This document shows, one piece after another, positions 41,717 to 51,647 of a DNA stretch of 64,000 nucleotides (its first letter is position 1; every line of letters starts with the position of its first letter). Both the position numbers and the translations under genes were made by a program. Origin of the DNA: Microbulbifer litoralis (GTDB lineage: Bacteria; Pseudomonadota; Gammaproteobacteria; Pseudomonadales; Cellvibrionaceae); NCBI RefSeq assembly GCF_023634065.1, contig NZ_JALKCV010000019.1, positions 1 to 64,000 on the forward strand, written 5' to 3'. The notes beneath the pieces are model-generated. The model was not told the DNA's origin and did no database searches. It saw only the letters and a program-made list of their open reading frames with translations.

Positions 41717-44644
41717 ATGTCGGCCGAGAAATATCTGTCTTCCCGGGCGCTTGACCGCGCCTTTACCTGCACCGCTGCCCGTATCTTTGCCCGCAAGGCT
41801 CTGGCAACGGCGGTCTCCGCCTGCGGCCTGGCGGCGGGCGGCGCGCTGGCACAGCAGCCGGGCGCCATGGAGGAGGTGGTGGTGCAGGGCATCCGCCTGT
41901 CCCAGGAGACCGCCATCAGTACCAAGCGCAATGCGGATTCGATCGTCGATTCGATCGTCGCCGAGGATATCGGCAAGCTGCCGGACGCGACCATCTCCGA
42001 CTCGCTGCAGCGCATCACCGGTATCCAGGTGCGCCGCTCGGCGGGCGAGGGCAGCGCCATCAATGTGCGCGGTATGCCGCAGGTGCTGACCACGCTGAAC
42101 GGCGAATCCTACCTGGGTGCCGGTTCCGTCACCACGGTGCAGCCGAACTTCAACGATATCCCGGCGCCGCTGTTTGCCGGTGCGGATGTGCACAAGTCGC
42201 CGACGGCGTCGCAGCTTTCCGGCGGTATTACCGGCGTGGTCGACCTGCGCACCCACCGGCCGATGGATTTCGAGCGCGGCGTGACCACCGCCGCCAGTGT
42301 GGAGGCACAGACCGGCCGCGATTCGCAGGAGAGTGACAGCGCCCTGTCCGGCCTGCTGGCCTGGCGCGGCGAGCGGGTCGGTGCGCTGCTGTCCGCCTCG
42401 CTGTCGAATGTCAACCTGGCCAACTACTACATGGGCCTGGCCGGCGGCGGTTCCCATGCCGGCTGGTCCGGCATGCCGTCGGAGGCCGGCGACTGGGGCT
42501 ATGACGTCAACGGCGACGGCGACACGGACGACAGCTTTATCGCCTACCAGGGCCACACCGCCTACAACCAGTTTACCGAGCGCGAGCGCTTCGGCCTGAA
42601 CGGCTCCCTGCAGGCGGACCTGGGCGAAGGCCTGGATCTGGTGGTGGACTATTTCTACACCGACATGGACGAATTCGATCGCCGCGCCGGCATCTCCATT
42701 TCCGACAAGTGGCAGCAGTGGGGCTGGGCCACGCCGCAGCTATCCTCGCCCGGCACCGACACCATCAACACGGTACAGGTCTACCGGGCCGATGGCCGCC
42801 GCCTGAAATCCTATTCCGAGATGCGCGGCACCAGGTCCGAGTCCAGCAACCTGAATGTCGAGCTGAACTACGACAACGGCGGCGCCTTTACCGGCGGCGC
42901 ACGCCTGATCTACGGCGAGGCGGAGCAGGGCAACCTGAACAGCTATGTCGATGTGGACATGGCGGATGGCAGCCAGTGGGGTGTGGACATGCCCAACTAT
43001 CCGGGCGGCGCCCAGCCCAGTAATCCCGGCGGCTATTCCGATCCCGTCCAGTCCATCGTCGTCGATTACCGCGGGAACACGCCCCACTGGAGCGGTGTGC
43101 CGGGGCTGGTATCCGACCTGGACGGCTACGCCATCGGGGCCCTGTCGTCGGAAAACAATTACGACCGCGAAGGCGATTTGACCGTGGCCCGTTTCGACGG
43201 CGCCTATGAATTTGCCGGCGGCGGTTTTTTCCAGTCGCTGGATGCGGGCCTGCGCTACTCGGACCGCAACGCGGAGAACGAGCAGTATCACCTGCTGGCA
43301 CCGATCGGCGACGACGGCTGCCCGGTGCGCTGGAAGGCAACCGACGTGGTATTGAGTGGTAGCCAATGCTCCGCCGGCGATGGCAGCGGCAACTACTACA
43401 CCGCCGGCCGGCCGATTCCGCTGTCGTCCTTCGGCGACGACGTGCAGTGGGTGACCGACTTCGGCGGTGTCAGCGGTATTCCCGGTGTCTACGCGCTGGA
43501 CCCGTCGGCGATGGACGATGTGCTCGCTTTCCAGGATTCCCTCTATCCGGGCAACCGCCGCGGCGTGGTGCCCGGCCAGAGCTACGCCGTCAACCTGCAG
43601 GAGACTTCCACCTACCTGCAGGCCAACTTCGCCGCCGAAATCGGCGTACCGGTCAGTGGCAATTTCGGCCTGCGCGCGGTGCGCACGGATCTCGAGGTAA
43701 CCCAGCATGTGGTTGGCAGCGCACGCGACTACGGCGCGCCGGAAGTGGACGGCGGCCCGCTGGTGAGCGAGCGCTCCTTTACCGACGTACTGCCGAGCCT
43801 GAACCTGGCGTTTGACCTGCGCGACGACCTCAAGCTGCGCGCCGCCTATGCCAAGACGCTGTCGCCGCTGAACCTGGAGCAGTGGGGCGGTGGCCTGGCC
43901 CCGTCCTACGCGCTCAATTCCGAGACCGGTATTTTCGAGGTGATCGGGGCCAGCTCCAACGGCAACCCGGAGCTGGATCCCTGGCGGGCGGACAATTTCG
44001 ATTTGTCGATGGAGTGGTACAACGGCAATTCCGGCATGGTCAGCGTGGGGCTTTTCCTGGTGGAAGTGGAGAGCTTTATCGAGAGCGGTTCCATTGCCAT
44101 GGAGTTGCCGGACCAGGACGGCGTGGTGCGCCGCACCACCGACGTACAGACCAATGTGCAGGGCGACGGCGGCGAGCTCAGTGGTATCGAGGTGGCGGCC
44201 AAGCAGGCGTTCGACTTCCTGCCGGGCCTGTGGGCCAATTTCGGGGTCGACGCCAACTTCACCTATTCCCCCAGCGATTCCGGCAACGAGGATCTCGACG
44301 GCGAGGAGCTGCCGTTTATCGACAACTCCGAGCGGCTGGCCAACTTTGTCGGCTGGTACCAGGGCGAGCGGTTGCAGGCGCGCGTCGCCTACAACTACCG
44401 CAGCGAACGGGTAGTGGCGTTCAACCAGGTGTGGGGCACCGAGGGCCTGACCCTGATGCAGGAACCCACCGCCTATGTGGATGCCTCGTTGAGCTACGAC
44501 GTGACCGGCGATGTCACCGTCTATCTCAACGGCTCCAATCTCACGGGGGAGACGGAAGAGTACTACCTCCAGTGGGAAAATCAGAAGGCGTGGCAGAGCG
44601 TCTACGAACCGCGCTATACGCTGGGTGTTCGCGCGCGCTTCTGA
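41717..44644 (+). CDS. TonB-dependent receptor for mannan oligosaccharides (inferred)
   Basis: A 975-residue outer-membrane receptor of the Caulobacter-type carbohydrate class. A signal peptide (about residues 1-46) ends ALAQQ. The segment RNADSIVDSIVAEDIGKLPDATISDSLQRITGIQVRR is the class signature and the plug extends to about 200. The barrel ends GVRARF. The longer upstream frame is rejected because AGAGGGGA sits 7 bases before the ATG at 41717. Operator control with mannan genes, and the GH27 gene right downstream, point to galactomannan fragments as cargo. Confidence 0.92.
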   Translation: MSAEKYLSSRALDRAFTCTAARIFARKALATAVSACGLAAGGALAQQPGAMEEVVVQGIRLSQETAISTKRNADSIVDSIVAEDIGKLPDATISDSLQRITGIQVRRSAGEGSAINVRGMPQVLTTLNGESYLGAGSVTTVQPNFNDIPAPLFAGADVHKSPTASQLSGGITGVVDLRTHRPMDFERGVTTAASVEAQTGRDSQESDSALSGLLAWRGERVGALLSASLSNVNLANYYMGLAGGGSHAGWSGMPSEAGDWGYDVNGDGDTDDSFIAYQGHTAYNQFTERERFGLNGSLQADLGEGLDLVVDYFYTDMDEFDRRAGISISDKWQQWGWATPQLSSPGTDTINTVQVYRADGRRLKSYSEMRGTRSESSNLNVELNYDNGGAFTGGARLIYGEAEQGNLNSYVDVDMADGSQWGVDMPNYPGGAQPSNPGGYSDPVQSIVVDYRGNTPHWSGVPGLVSDLDGYAIGALSSENNYDREGDLTVARFDGAYEFAGGGFFQSLDAGLRYSDRNAENEQYHLLAPIGDDGCPVRWKATDVVLSGSQCSAGDGSGNYYTAGRPIPLSSFGDDVQWVTDFGGVSGIPGVYALDPSAMDDVLAFQDSLYPGNRRGVVPGQSYAVNLQETSTYLQANFAAEIGVPVSGNFGLRAVRTDLEVTQHVVGSARDYGAPEVDGGPLVSERSFTDVLPSLNLAFDLRDDLKLRAAYAKTLSPLNLEQWGGGLAPSYALNSETGIFEVIGASSNGNPELDPWRADNFDLSMEWYNGNSGMVSVGLFLVEVESFIESGSIAMELPDQDGVVRRTTDVQTNVQGDGGELSGIEVAAKQAFDFLPGLWANFGVDANFTYSPSDSGNEDLDGEELPFIDNSERLANFVGWYQGERLQARVAYNYRSERVVAFNQVWGTEGLTLMQEPTAYVDASLSYDVTGDVTVYLNGSNLTGETEEYYLQWENQKAWQSVYEPRYTLGVRARF

Positions 44645-44733
44645 TTGTACTGTCCGGCCATGCCTTCTATGGCCGCATCTCTTCTTCCATTGTTGATTGG
44701 CCTCCGGCAAAGACCGAAAAGGAGAAAAATAAA

Positions 44734-45960
44734 ATGCTATCCCCGATCTACCGGCGGAAAATCCGCGGACTTGTCGCCCTCATCCTGTTCTGCTTTTCCC
44801 TGCCCGGGTACGCGGAAAAATTTCCGGGTATCGCCGATACGCCGCAGATGGGCTGGAACAGCTGGAATCATTTCGGCTGCAATATCGACGAGCAGATCAT
44901 CCGCGATATGGCGGATGCAATGGTCGAGAGCGGCATGAAGGCGGCCGGCTACGAATACATCAATATCGACGACTGCTGGCACGGCGAGCGCGACGAACAG
45001 GGATTTATCCAGCCGCACGCCGCGCATTTCCCCTCGGGCATGAAAGCCCTGGCCGACTATGTGCACGGCAAGGGGCTGAAACTGGGTATCTACTCCGACG
45101 CCGGCGCCACCACCTGTGCCGGTCGCCCCGGCAGCCGCGGTCACGAATACCAGGATGCACTGACCTACGCCCGCTGGGGCATCGACTACGTCAAGTACGA
45201 CTGGTGCGATACCGACAACATCAATCCCGAGGGTGCCTATACCACCATGCGCGACGCCATCCATGCCGCCGGGCGGCCGATGGTCCTGAGTATCTGCGAG
45301 TGGGGCGACAACCAGCCCTGGGAGTGGGCGCGGGAGATCGGCCACTCCTGGCGCACCACCGGCGACATCTATCCCTGCTGGAACTGCGAACTCGGGCACG
45401 GCTCCTGGTCTTCGTGGGGCGTGCTGCCGATCCTCGACAAACAGGCGGGCCTGCGCCAGTACGCCGGGCCCGGCCACTGGAACGATATGGATATGCTGGA
45501 GGTGGGCAACGGCATGACGGTGCAGGAGGATATCGCCCACTTCTCCATCTGGGCCATGCTGGCCTCACCGCTGATCGCCGGCAACGACCTGCGCACCATG
45601 AGCCGGCAGACGCGGGATATCCTCACCAACGAAGCCGTCATTGCAGTGAACCAGGACGGGCTCGGTATCCAGGCGATGAAGTTTATCGACGAGGGGGATT
45701 TCGAGATCTGGGTAAAACCGCTGGCGGAGGGCGACTGGGCCTTTATGTTCCTGAACCGCGCGGACAGCGAAACCCGCTATCGCTACGATTGGAAGGCGCA
45801 CCGGGTGGAGGACGATATCAGCGATCACGCGCTGGATTTCGGTAGCGAGGCCTACGCCTGGCGGGCCCTGTGGACGGAAGCGCGCGGCGATACCCGCTCG
45901 CCGCTGGCGCTCGAGGTACCCGCCCACGGCGTCCGGCTGCTGCGCCTGACGGCCCTGTAG
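44734..45960 (+). CDS. GH27 alpha-galactosidase, exported
   Basis: A 408-residue enzyme with signal peptide ending near Ala27. The GH27 barrel has PQMGWNSWNHFGCNI, the nucleophile Asp156 in YVKYDWC and the acid/base Asp211 in WRTTGDI. A small beta domain (about 305-408) closes the chain. It strips alpha-1,6-galactose side groups from galactomannan, making the backbone accessible to the GH5 enzymes. The gene follows the receptor by 90 bases with AAGGAG 10 bases before ATG, so they probably share a transcript. A strong hairpin follows. Confidence 0.94.
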   Translation: MLSPIYRRKIRGLVALILFCFSLPGYAEKFPGIADTPQMGWNSWNHFGCNIDEQIIRDMADAMVESGMKAAGYEYINIDDCWHGERDEQGFIQPHAAHFPSGMKALADYVHGKGLKLGIYSDAGATTCAGRPGSRGHEYQDALTYARWGIDYVKYDWCDTDNINPEGAYTTMRDAIHAAGRPMVLSICEWGDNQPWEWAREIGHSWRTTGDIYPCWNCELGHGSWSSWGVLPILDKQAGLRQYAGPGHWNDMDMLEVGNGMTVQEDIAHFSIWAMLASPLIAGNDLRTMSRQTRDILTNEAVIAVNQDGLGIQAMKFIDEGDFEIWVKPLAEGDWAFMFLNRADSETRYRYDWKAHRVEDDISDHALDFGSEAYAWRALWTEARGDTRSPLALEVPAHGVRLLRLTAL

Positions 45961-45971
45961 CTCGCCCATTG

Positions 45972-45998
45972 CCCGATCCGGCCCACGGCCGGATCGGG
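45972..45998 (+). terminator. 12-bp GC-rich hairpin after the GH27 gene
   Basis: CCCGATCCGGCC, loop CAC, GGCCGGATCGGG is a perfect stem. It lacks a U tract, so it may act as a pause or transcript-end stabiliser more than a standard terminator. Confidence 0.5.
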
Positions 45999-46102
45999 GC
46001 AGCGCGTCGGACTCTGCCCCTAAATCTGCCCCGAAAGTCCATCAAAACCCGCGCTTTTCCCGCCCTCTGGTCCCGCCGGCCGCCATATCATTCTTGAAAA
46101 TA

Positions 46103-46121
46103 GGAATGGTTATCAATAATA
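46103..46121 (+). promoter_or_regulatory. Fur-like box upstream of the siderophore receptor
   Basis: The core AATGGTTATCAAT (46105-46117) matches the Fur core at 11 of 13 positions on the reverse strand (ATTGATAACCATT). It lies 62 bases before the receptor ATG. Confidence 0.65.
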
Positions 46122-46182
46122 TTCCCTCCTGTTTGACCGGCACCCCGGTGCCAATCCACCCAGTTACCCCGGATAACAAGAT

Positions 46183-48393
46183 ATGCCCTCCCTTAAAGAC
46201 CGCGCGGAAGTCTCCTTCACCTCCTCCGTCCTCAGTGCCGCCATCAGGATCGCCGGCCTCGGCCTGGCCGGACTCTTCGCCGGCGGCGCCCTGGCACAGG
46301 CGCAATCGGCCGAGGACGACGGGGACCTGGAACAGGTGGTGGTCACCGCGGACGGCTCCCAGGTGGTACTGCCGGATGCCTATGCCGGCGGGCAGGTGGC
46401 CCGCGGCGGCCGCGCCGGGATCCTGGGTAACCTGGACATGATGGATTCGCCGTTTTCCAGCACCAGCTACACCAGCGACCTGATCCTCGACCAGCAGGCG
46501 GTCAGCGTGGCCGATGTGCTGCAGAACGACCCGGTGGTGCGCGTGGCCAAGGGCTTCGGTAACTTCCAGGAGCTGTACATGATCCGCGGCTTCCCGGTGT
46601 ATTCCGACGATATGACCTACAACGGTGTCTACGGCATACTGCCGCGCCAGTTCGTGGCCAGCCAGTTCCTCGAGCGGGTGGAAGTCTTCCGCGGTGCCAG
46701 CGCCTTCCTGAACGGTGCCGCGCCGGGCGGCAGCGGCCTGGGCGGCGGTGTCAACCTGGTGCCCAAGCGCGCGCCGGAAGAGGCGCTGACGCGGCTCACC
46801 GCCGGTGTCGAGAGCGGCGGCAACACCTACGCCGCGCTGGATGCCGCGCGTCGTTTCGGTACCGACAATAATTCCGGCGTGCGCGTCAACCTGGTACAGC
46901 GCGGCGGCGAGACCGCCATCGACGGCCAGGAGCGCGAGCTGAGCGCCCTCGCCCTGGGCTACGACTACAGCGGCGAGCGCCTGCGCCTGTCCGCCGACCT
47001 GGGTTTCCAGGACCACCGCATCGATGCGCCGCGCCCGAGCGTCACACCGGTGGCGGGGATTCCGGCGGCGCCGTCGGCGGACACCAACTTCGCCCAGCCC
47101 TGGACCTACACCGATGAGAAACAGCTGTTCGGCGTGGTGCGCGCCGAGTACGACCTGACCGATACCACCACCGCCTGGATTGCCGCCGGCATGCGCGACG
47201 GTGAGGAGGACAATGTCCTGGCCAATCCGGATGCGCTGGCCGACGGCAGCACCACAGCCAACCGTTTCGACAATGTGCGCGAGGACGAGGTCCTGTCCGG
47301 CGAAACGGGTATCCGTACCGAATTCAGCACCGGCGGCGTCGGCCATACGGTTTCCCTGTCCACCGCGTATTTCTCGTCGGAATCCGCTAACGCCTGGGGT
47401 ATGTCCTCGGGCGGCGTTCTCAGCGACCTGTACAACCCCGTCACCGCCGCGCTGCCGGAATTCGAGTGGACCGGCGGTGATATGTCCTCGCCGCTGGTAA
47501 CCAGTACCGCGGATATCTCCAGTGTGGCGCTGTCCGACATGCTTTCCCTGCTGGACGACCACCTGCTGGTGACCCTGGGGGTGCGCCAGCAGGAGATCCA
47601 CACACGCTCCTACGACAACGACAGCGGTGACTTCGTCTCCGGTTACAAAGACGACGCCATGACGCCGGTGGCGGCGGTGGTATTCCGGCCCAGCGATGAA
47701 ATCTCCCTGTACGCCAACTACATCGAAGGCCTGATGCCCGGCGAAGTGGCGCCGGAACAGGTGAATGGCGAATTGGTTGAAAACGATGGCGAAGTACTGG
47801 AACCCTATACCAGCGAGCAGATGGAGGCCGGTGTGAAGTACGACGGCGGCAATTTCGGCGCTACAGCCAGCCTGTACTCCACCACCAAGCCGACGAGCTA
47901 TGTGCACAACGGTGTGTTCGACACCTACGGCGAACAGCGCAATCGCGGCCTGGAACTGACCCTCTACGGCCAGCCGCTGGAGAGCCTGCGTCTGATCGGC
48001 GGTGCGACTTTCCAGAATGCGGAAATGACCCGTACCCAGGGTGGCATCAATCGGGGTAAGGATGCGGTGGGTTCGCCGGAGCTGCAGGTCAACCTCAACG
48101 CCGAGTGGGACCTGGCCGCCGTGCCCGGCCTGACCCTGGAGGCGCGTGGCCTGCACACCGGCTCCCAGTACGCCGACGCCGCCAACACCATCGAGCTGCA
48201 AAGCTGGAGCCGCTTCGACCTGGGCGCCCGCTATACCACCGAACTCGGCGGCCGCGACATGACCCTGCGGGGACGGGTGGAGAATGTCGCGGACGACGAC
48301 AACTGGGTGTCCGTGGGCGGCTTCCCGGGCTCCAACTACCTGGTGCTGGGCGAGCCGCGCACCTTCCTGCTGTCGGCCACGTTCGAGCTCTGA
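46183..48393 (+). CDS. TonB-dependent siderophore receptor
   Basis: A 736-residue outer-membrane receptor. The signal peptide ends near residue 38 (GGALAQA). The TonB box region DLEQVVVTADG and plug segments (SVADVLQNDPVVRVA, MIRGFPV, ASAFLNGAAPGGSGLGGGVNLVPKRA) match ferric-siderophore receptors, and the barrel ends in LSATFEL, with a C-terminal Leu after the last Phe. The upstream Fur box and the two downstream membrane genes make an iron-uptake operon. Confidence 0.92.
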   Translation: MPSLKDRAEVSFTSSVLSAAIRIAGLGLAGLFAGGALAQAQSAEDDGDLEQVVVTADGSQVVLPDAYAGGQVARGGRAGILGNLDMMDSPFSSTSYTSDLILDQQAVSVADVLQNDPVVRVAKGFGNFQELYMIRGFPVYSDDMTYNGVYGILPRQFVASQFLERVEVFRGASAFLNGAAPGGSGLGGGVNLVPKRAPEEALTRLTAGVESGGNTYAALDAARRFGTDNNSGVRVNLVQRGGETAIDGQERELSALALGYDYSGERLRLSADLGFQDHRIDAPRPSVTPVAGIPAAPSADTNFAQPWTYTDEKQLFGVVRAEYDLTDTTTAWIAAGMRDGEEDNVLANPDALADGSTTANRFDNVREDEVLSGETGIRTEFSTGGVGHTVSLSTAYFSSESANAWGMSSGGVLSDLYNPVTAALPEFEWTGGDMSSPLVTSTADISSVALSDMLSLLDDHLLVTLGVRQQEIHTRSYDNDSGDFVSGYKDDAMTPVAAVVFRPSDEISLYANYIEGLMPGEVAPEQVNGELVENDGEVLEPYTSEQMEAGVKYDGGNFGATASLYSTTKPTSYVHNGVFDTYGEQRNRGLELTLYGQPLESLRLIGGATFQNAEMTRTQGGINRGKDAVGSPELQVNLNAEWDLAAVPGLTLEARGLHTGSQYADAANTIELQSWSRFDLGARYTTELGGRDMTLRGRVENVADDDNWVSVGGFPGSNYLVLGEPRTFLLSATFEL

Positions 48394-48398
48394 TTGAG

Positions 48399-48941
48399 AT
48401 GGCGCTGTTGCCCGCAGTTATCCTGAGCGCCGCCGGCCTGCTGTGTCTCTACGGCAGCTGGCGCAAACAGCCGCTGTTCCGGCCCTGGGGGGCCTGGGGC
48501 GGCTGGGTGCTGCTGTTCGCCTCCGGCTGGGCCTGGAGCCTGGCCGCCGCCAGTGTCGAGCTGGGTATCGTATACGCGCTGCTGGCTCCCACCGCCTGCG
48601 CCTGGCTACTGGTGCTGCACAATCGCCAGACCCGCAGCCGCCGCGCGTCGGCCGTGGCCGAGGGTCGGATTTCGTTGCCGGCGCTGCCGGTGGTGGCCAG
48701 GCATCTGCTGCTGTTTCTCGGCACGGTGCCGCTGGCCGGTGCGGCCGCGGCCTACGGCAGTACCGCGCTGGCGACCTTCCTGCCCTGGCAACTGGGCAAT
48801 GCGCTGGTACTGGCGATGCTGGTCATGCCGGTTGTCTGGGGGGCGGGGGCCTACTGGCTCTGCGCCGACCCGAAGCCCTTGCGCCCGACCCTGGGTCTGG
48901 CCACACTGCTCGCTTTCGGCGCGCTGGTCCTCAATCTGTAA
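48399..48941 (+). CDS. small multi-pass membrane protein of siderophore operon
   Basis: A 180-residue protein with five to six hydrophobic segments. It starts 5 bases after the receptor stop. I recall no precise family name, but small membrane proteins with this pattern often sit between a TonB siderophore receptor and a PepSY protein. A role in iron release or in assembling the PepSY partner is inferred only from that position. Confidence 0.6.
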   Translation: MALLPAVILSAAGLLCLYGSWRKQPLFRPWGAWGGWVLLFASGWAWSLAAASVELGIVYALLAPTACAWLLVLHNRQTRSRRASAVAEGRISLPALPVVARHLLLFLGTVPLAGAAAAYGSTALATFLPWQLGNALVLAMLVMPVVWGAGAYWLCADPKPLRPTLGLATLLAFGALVLNL

Positions 48942-48957
48942 CCCCGTTTATCCCGCT

Positions 48958-50418
48958 ATGAAAATCGGCCTCTCCCCATCGCTGGTCAGGAACTCCCTGT
49001 CCGGCCACGCCTGGCTCGGTCTGCTGACCGGCTTCCTGATGTACCTGATCTGCGTGTCCGGCAGCCTGGTGGTGTTTGCACCGCAACTGAAACGCTGGGA
49101 GCAGCCGGCCGCCACCGAGTTCGAGTCGCTGTCCCCGGCCGCGGCGGAGCGCGCCTACCGGGAGCTGCTGGAAAACTCTCCGGACGTGTCCGGCGATATC
49201 CTGATGATGCTGCCGCGCGAGCAGTTGCCGCGCGCGTCGCTGGTGTCGCGGGCGGGTGTCTGGGCACTGAACGAGGATGGCAGCCGCGGCGGTGCCGTCG
49301 CCTCGCCCTGGACCAACCTGATGGTCGGCCTGCACGACGCGCTGCACCTGCCATCCAATATCGGCCTGGTGGTGGTCAGCGCCGTCGGCGCGCTGCTGTG
49401 CGGCCTGATCGTGTCCGGTTTTCTCGCCCACCCGCGGATTTTCCGCGATGCATTCAATTTCCGCCTGGGCGGTTCGCGGCACCTGGAGCAGGCGGATATC
49501 CACAACCGCCTCAGTGTCTGGGGAGCGCCTTTTCACCTGGTGATCGCCGTGACCGGTGCCTGGTTCGGCATGGCGACACTGATGTACACGCTGTTCGGCA
49601 ACAGTTTTTTCGATGGCGACCGCGAAGTGGCCATCCAGGCGATTCACGGCCGGGCGCCGGAACTGGAACAGCAGGTGGCACCGGTGGACGTGAAGCGGGC
49701 ACTGGAGCAGATGCGGACCATCGCCCCGGACGCGCGCCCGATCTACTTCAATATCGAGGGCGCCAACTCGCCGCGGCAGTACCTGCTTCTCGGCGCGCAG
49801 CACGACGACCGGCTGATCTACGTCGAGCAGTACCGCTTCGACCAGCAGGGCAACTACCTGGGCAATGTGGGTTACACCGACGGCGAGCCCGGCCAGCGCG
49901 CCATCTTCTCCACCTACCGCCTGCATTTCGGCCACTTCGGCGGCCTGCCGGTGATGGTGCTCTACGGGATTTTCGGCCTGGCACTGGCGGTGGTATCTGT
50001 CAGCGGCATCAATATCTGGCTGGCGCGGCGGCGCAAGCGCGACGCCATCAACCTTCTCTGGAGCGGCCTGGTCTGGGGTACACCGCTGGCCGTGGCCGTG
50101 TCGGCCGCGACCACCGTGTTGACCGGCACTGCCGCGGTATCGGGCTTCTGGATGCCGCTGCTGTGCGCCGCCGGCCTGGCCCGCTGGCTGGGCGACGAGG
50201 AGCGCAGCAAAGCCTGGCTGCAGGGCCTCACCGCAGTCGCGCTGGCGGCGTTGGCGCTGGCGCATATGGCGGTGCACAAAACCGCCGCCTTCGCCGGTGT
50301 ACCGCTGGCCGTGAATACTGTCGCACTGCTGTCGGCGGTTCTGTTCCTGTGGCTGGCCAGGCGCAGCGGTTCAAGGCAGAGTCGCGATTGCCGAGCCGGC
50401 CTGGCTCTGCACCGATAG
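48958..50418 (+). CDS. PepSY-associated membrane protein, second copy
   Basis: A 486-residue inner-membrane protein. The first helix HAWLGLLTGFLMYLICVSGSLVVF is the PepSY-associated signature, with His near it. Further helices are near 110-135, 175-200 and 340-365, and a C-terminal multi-helix tail (about 365-475) is extra relative to the 12082 homologue. HDALHLPSNIG and HNRLSVWGAPFHLVI supply conserved histidines. It likely reduces ferric siderophores in the periplasm. The gene follows the small membrane protein by 16 bases. Convergent with the gene at 50421. Confidence 0.8.
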   Translation: MKIGLSPSLVRNSLSGHAWLGLLTGFLMYLICVSGSLVVFAPQLKRWEQPAATEFESLSPAAAERAYRELLENSPDVSGDILMMLPREQLPRASLVSRAGVWALNEDGSRGGAVASPWTNLMVGLHDALHLPSNIGLVVVSAVGALLCGLIVSGFLAHPRIFRDAFNFRLGGSRHLEQADIHNRLSVWGAPFHLVIAVTGAWFGMATLMYTLFGNSFFDGDREVAIQAIHGRAPELEQQVAPVDVKRALEQMRTIAPDARPIYFNIEGANSPRQYLLLGAQHDDRLIYVEQYRFDQQGNYLGNVGYTDGEPGQRAIFSTYRLHFGHFGGLPVMVLYGIFGLALAVVSVSGINIWLARRRKRDAINLLWSGLVWGTPLAVAVSAATTVLTGTAAVSGFWMPLLCAAGLARWLGDEERSKAWLQGLTAVALAALALAHMAVHKTAAFAGVPLAVNTVALLSAVLFLWLARRSGSRQSRDCRAGLALHR

Positions 50419-50420
50419 AG

Positions 50421-50780
50421 TTATTCGTAACGCCACTCCCCACTCTCGTCCACCAGCGTCTTGCCGTTCTGCTCCACCAGCAGGCGACCGGAATCGAGCA
50501 CCGTGTAGGTGGTGTTGCCGTTTTTGAATTCGTAGCCGAGAAACTGGCAGGGCGTGACGCCGTCGGCACACATCCGGGAGAGGGTTTTGCCCTTCAGGCG
50601 CAGTTGATTGCCGGATTTATGGGACTTGGAATGATAGCTGACGTCATCGCAGGTCACGTTGCCCTCACCGCAGTTCTGCTGGATCTCGATCGTATAGTTT
50701 TCCGTGACCAGCGTATCGGCAAATACGGGGATGGCCAGCAGGAAAGTGGTGGTGATGGCGAGGATTCTGGAACCGGGCAT
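50421..50780 (-). CDS. exported hypothetical protein
   Basis: A 119-residue periplasmic protein with a clear signal peptide (about 1-21, IPVFA-DT). Four Cys (about residues 37, 44, 71 and 78) could form two disulfides. The C-terminal half has alternating beta-like residues. I do not recognise the family. It overlaps nothing, but its stop is 2 bases from the PepSY stop. Confidence 0.6.
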   Translation of the reverse strand: MPGSRILAITTTFLLAIPVFADTLVTENYTIEIQQNCGEGNVTCDDVSYHSKSHKSGNQLRLKGKTLSRMCADGVTPCQFLGYEFKNGNTTYTVLDSGRLLVEQNGKTLVDESGEWRYE

Positions 50781-50971
50781 GAAGCCTCCTGGATATCATT
50801 GGCAGCTTGGGGGTGATCGGTAGATTCTAGAGTCCCGGTGGCAATTGGCCAATTGGTGCTGGCATTTGAACTGTATCGCGAAAAGTCGCTTGGCCCCGGG
50901 GTAAGCGGTGTGAGTGCCAATATCGCTGTGTTACCATCCGCGCCGCGTTTTTTATGTACAGGGAGTAACCG

Positions 50972-51241
50972 ATGCTGGACCGTCTTTTCATGAAATACCT
51001 GAGCAAAACAGGGATCAAACTCTACTGGGCCGGTCAGCTTGTTCTCGATGCCATCTTTATCTACTACCTGTTCGGTATTGCCGGCTATTCGATGGACGAA
51101 GACTCGACGCGGAATATCCTTATCGGGGGTGTACTCGCGGTAGCCGTTGCCTGGGGGCTGGTATGCCTGTTGTTCTGGAGGAAGAAGAACCAGGCTCCCG
51201 CAGATGGCGCCGAAGAAGAGGCGCCCCGGCAGGCCGGCTGA
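50972..51241 (+). CDS. small two-helix membrane protein, hypothetical
   Basis: An 89-residue protein with two hydrophobic helices (about 19-37 and 48-67), a short periplasmic acidic loop (MDEDSTRN) and a basic then acidic C-terminal tail. GGGAG lies 6 bases before the ATG. No family recognised. Confidence 0.55.
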   Translation: MLDRLFMKYLSKTGIKLYWAGQLVLDAIFIYYLFGIAGYSMDEDSTRNILIGGVLAVAVAWGLVCLLFWRKKNQAPADGAEEEAPRQAG

Positions 51242-51290
51242 CAGCCCGGCCGTTTTTCCCTCCGTTCATTGTTGTGCTGAATCGCTGATT

Positions 51291-51647
51291 GTGGCCAGGG
51301 TCTGGCGGGAGATTGCGGATCCCCGCAAGCACCGGGACTTCATGTCCGTGTCGAATCCCGGCGGTGTCCCCGTTGCGAAGCGTCGCGATAATCTCGTCGT
51401 GCAATGGGTATACCTGGCGGAAATCGACGGGACCCTGCTGCAGTTTTCCGGTCTCGACCAGGTCAGGGAATGCCGGGCCTATTTCGAGCGTAAAACCCAC
51501 CCCTCGACCCGCTATCGGGCGGCGCCGGTCGAACACTGCTGGCATCACTGGTATTGCCGGCTGCCCGCCGGTATAAAATCGTTGCGCAAACGGAAGAGGG
51601 TGTTGAAAGCCCTGGATGAAATCCTGCGTAAATGGAGTAGAGAATAA
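51291..51647 (+). CDS. hypothetical basic protein
   Basis: A 118-residue protein rich in Arg and Trp (HCWHHWYCRLPAG). It has no signal peptide or membrane helix. The start is uncertain: GTG at 51291 or ATG at 51342. The stop overlaps the next start (TAATG), suggesting translation coupling with the exported protein after it. Confidence 0.45.
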   Translation: MARVWREIADPRKHRDFMSVSNPGGVPVAKRRDNLVVQWVYLAEIDGTLLQFSGLDQVRECRAYFERKTHPSTRYRAAPVEHCWHHWYCRLPAGIKSLRKRKRVLKALDEILRKWSRE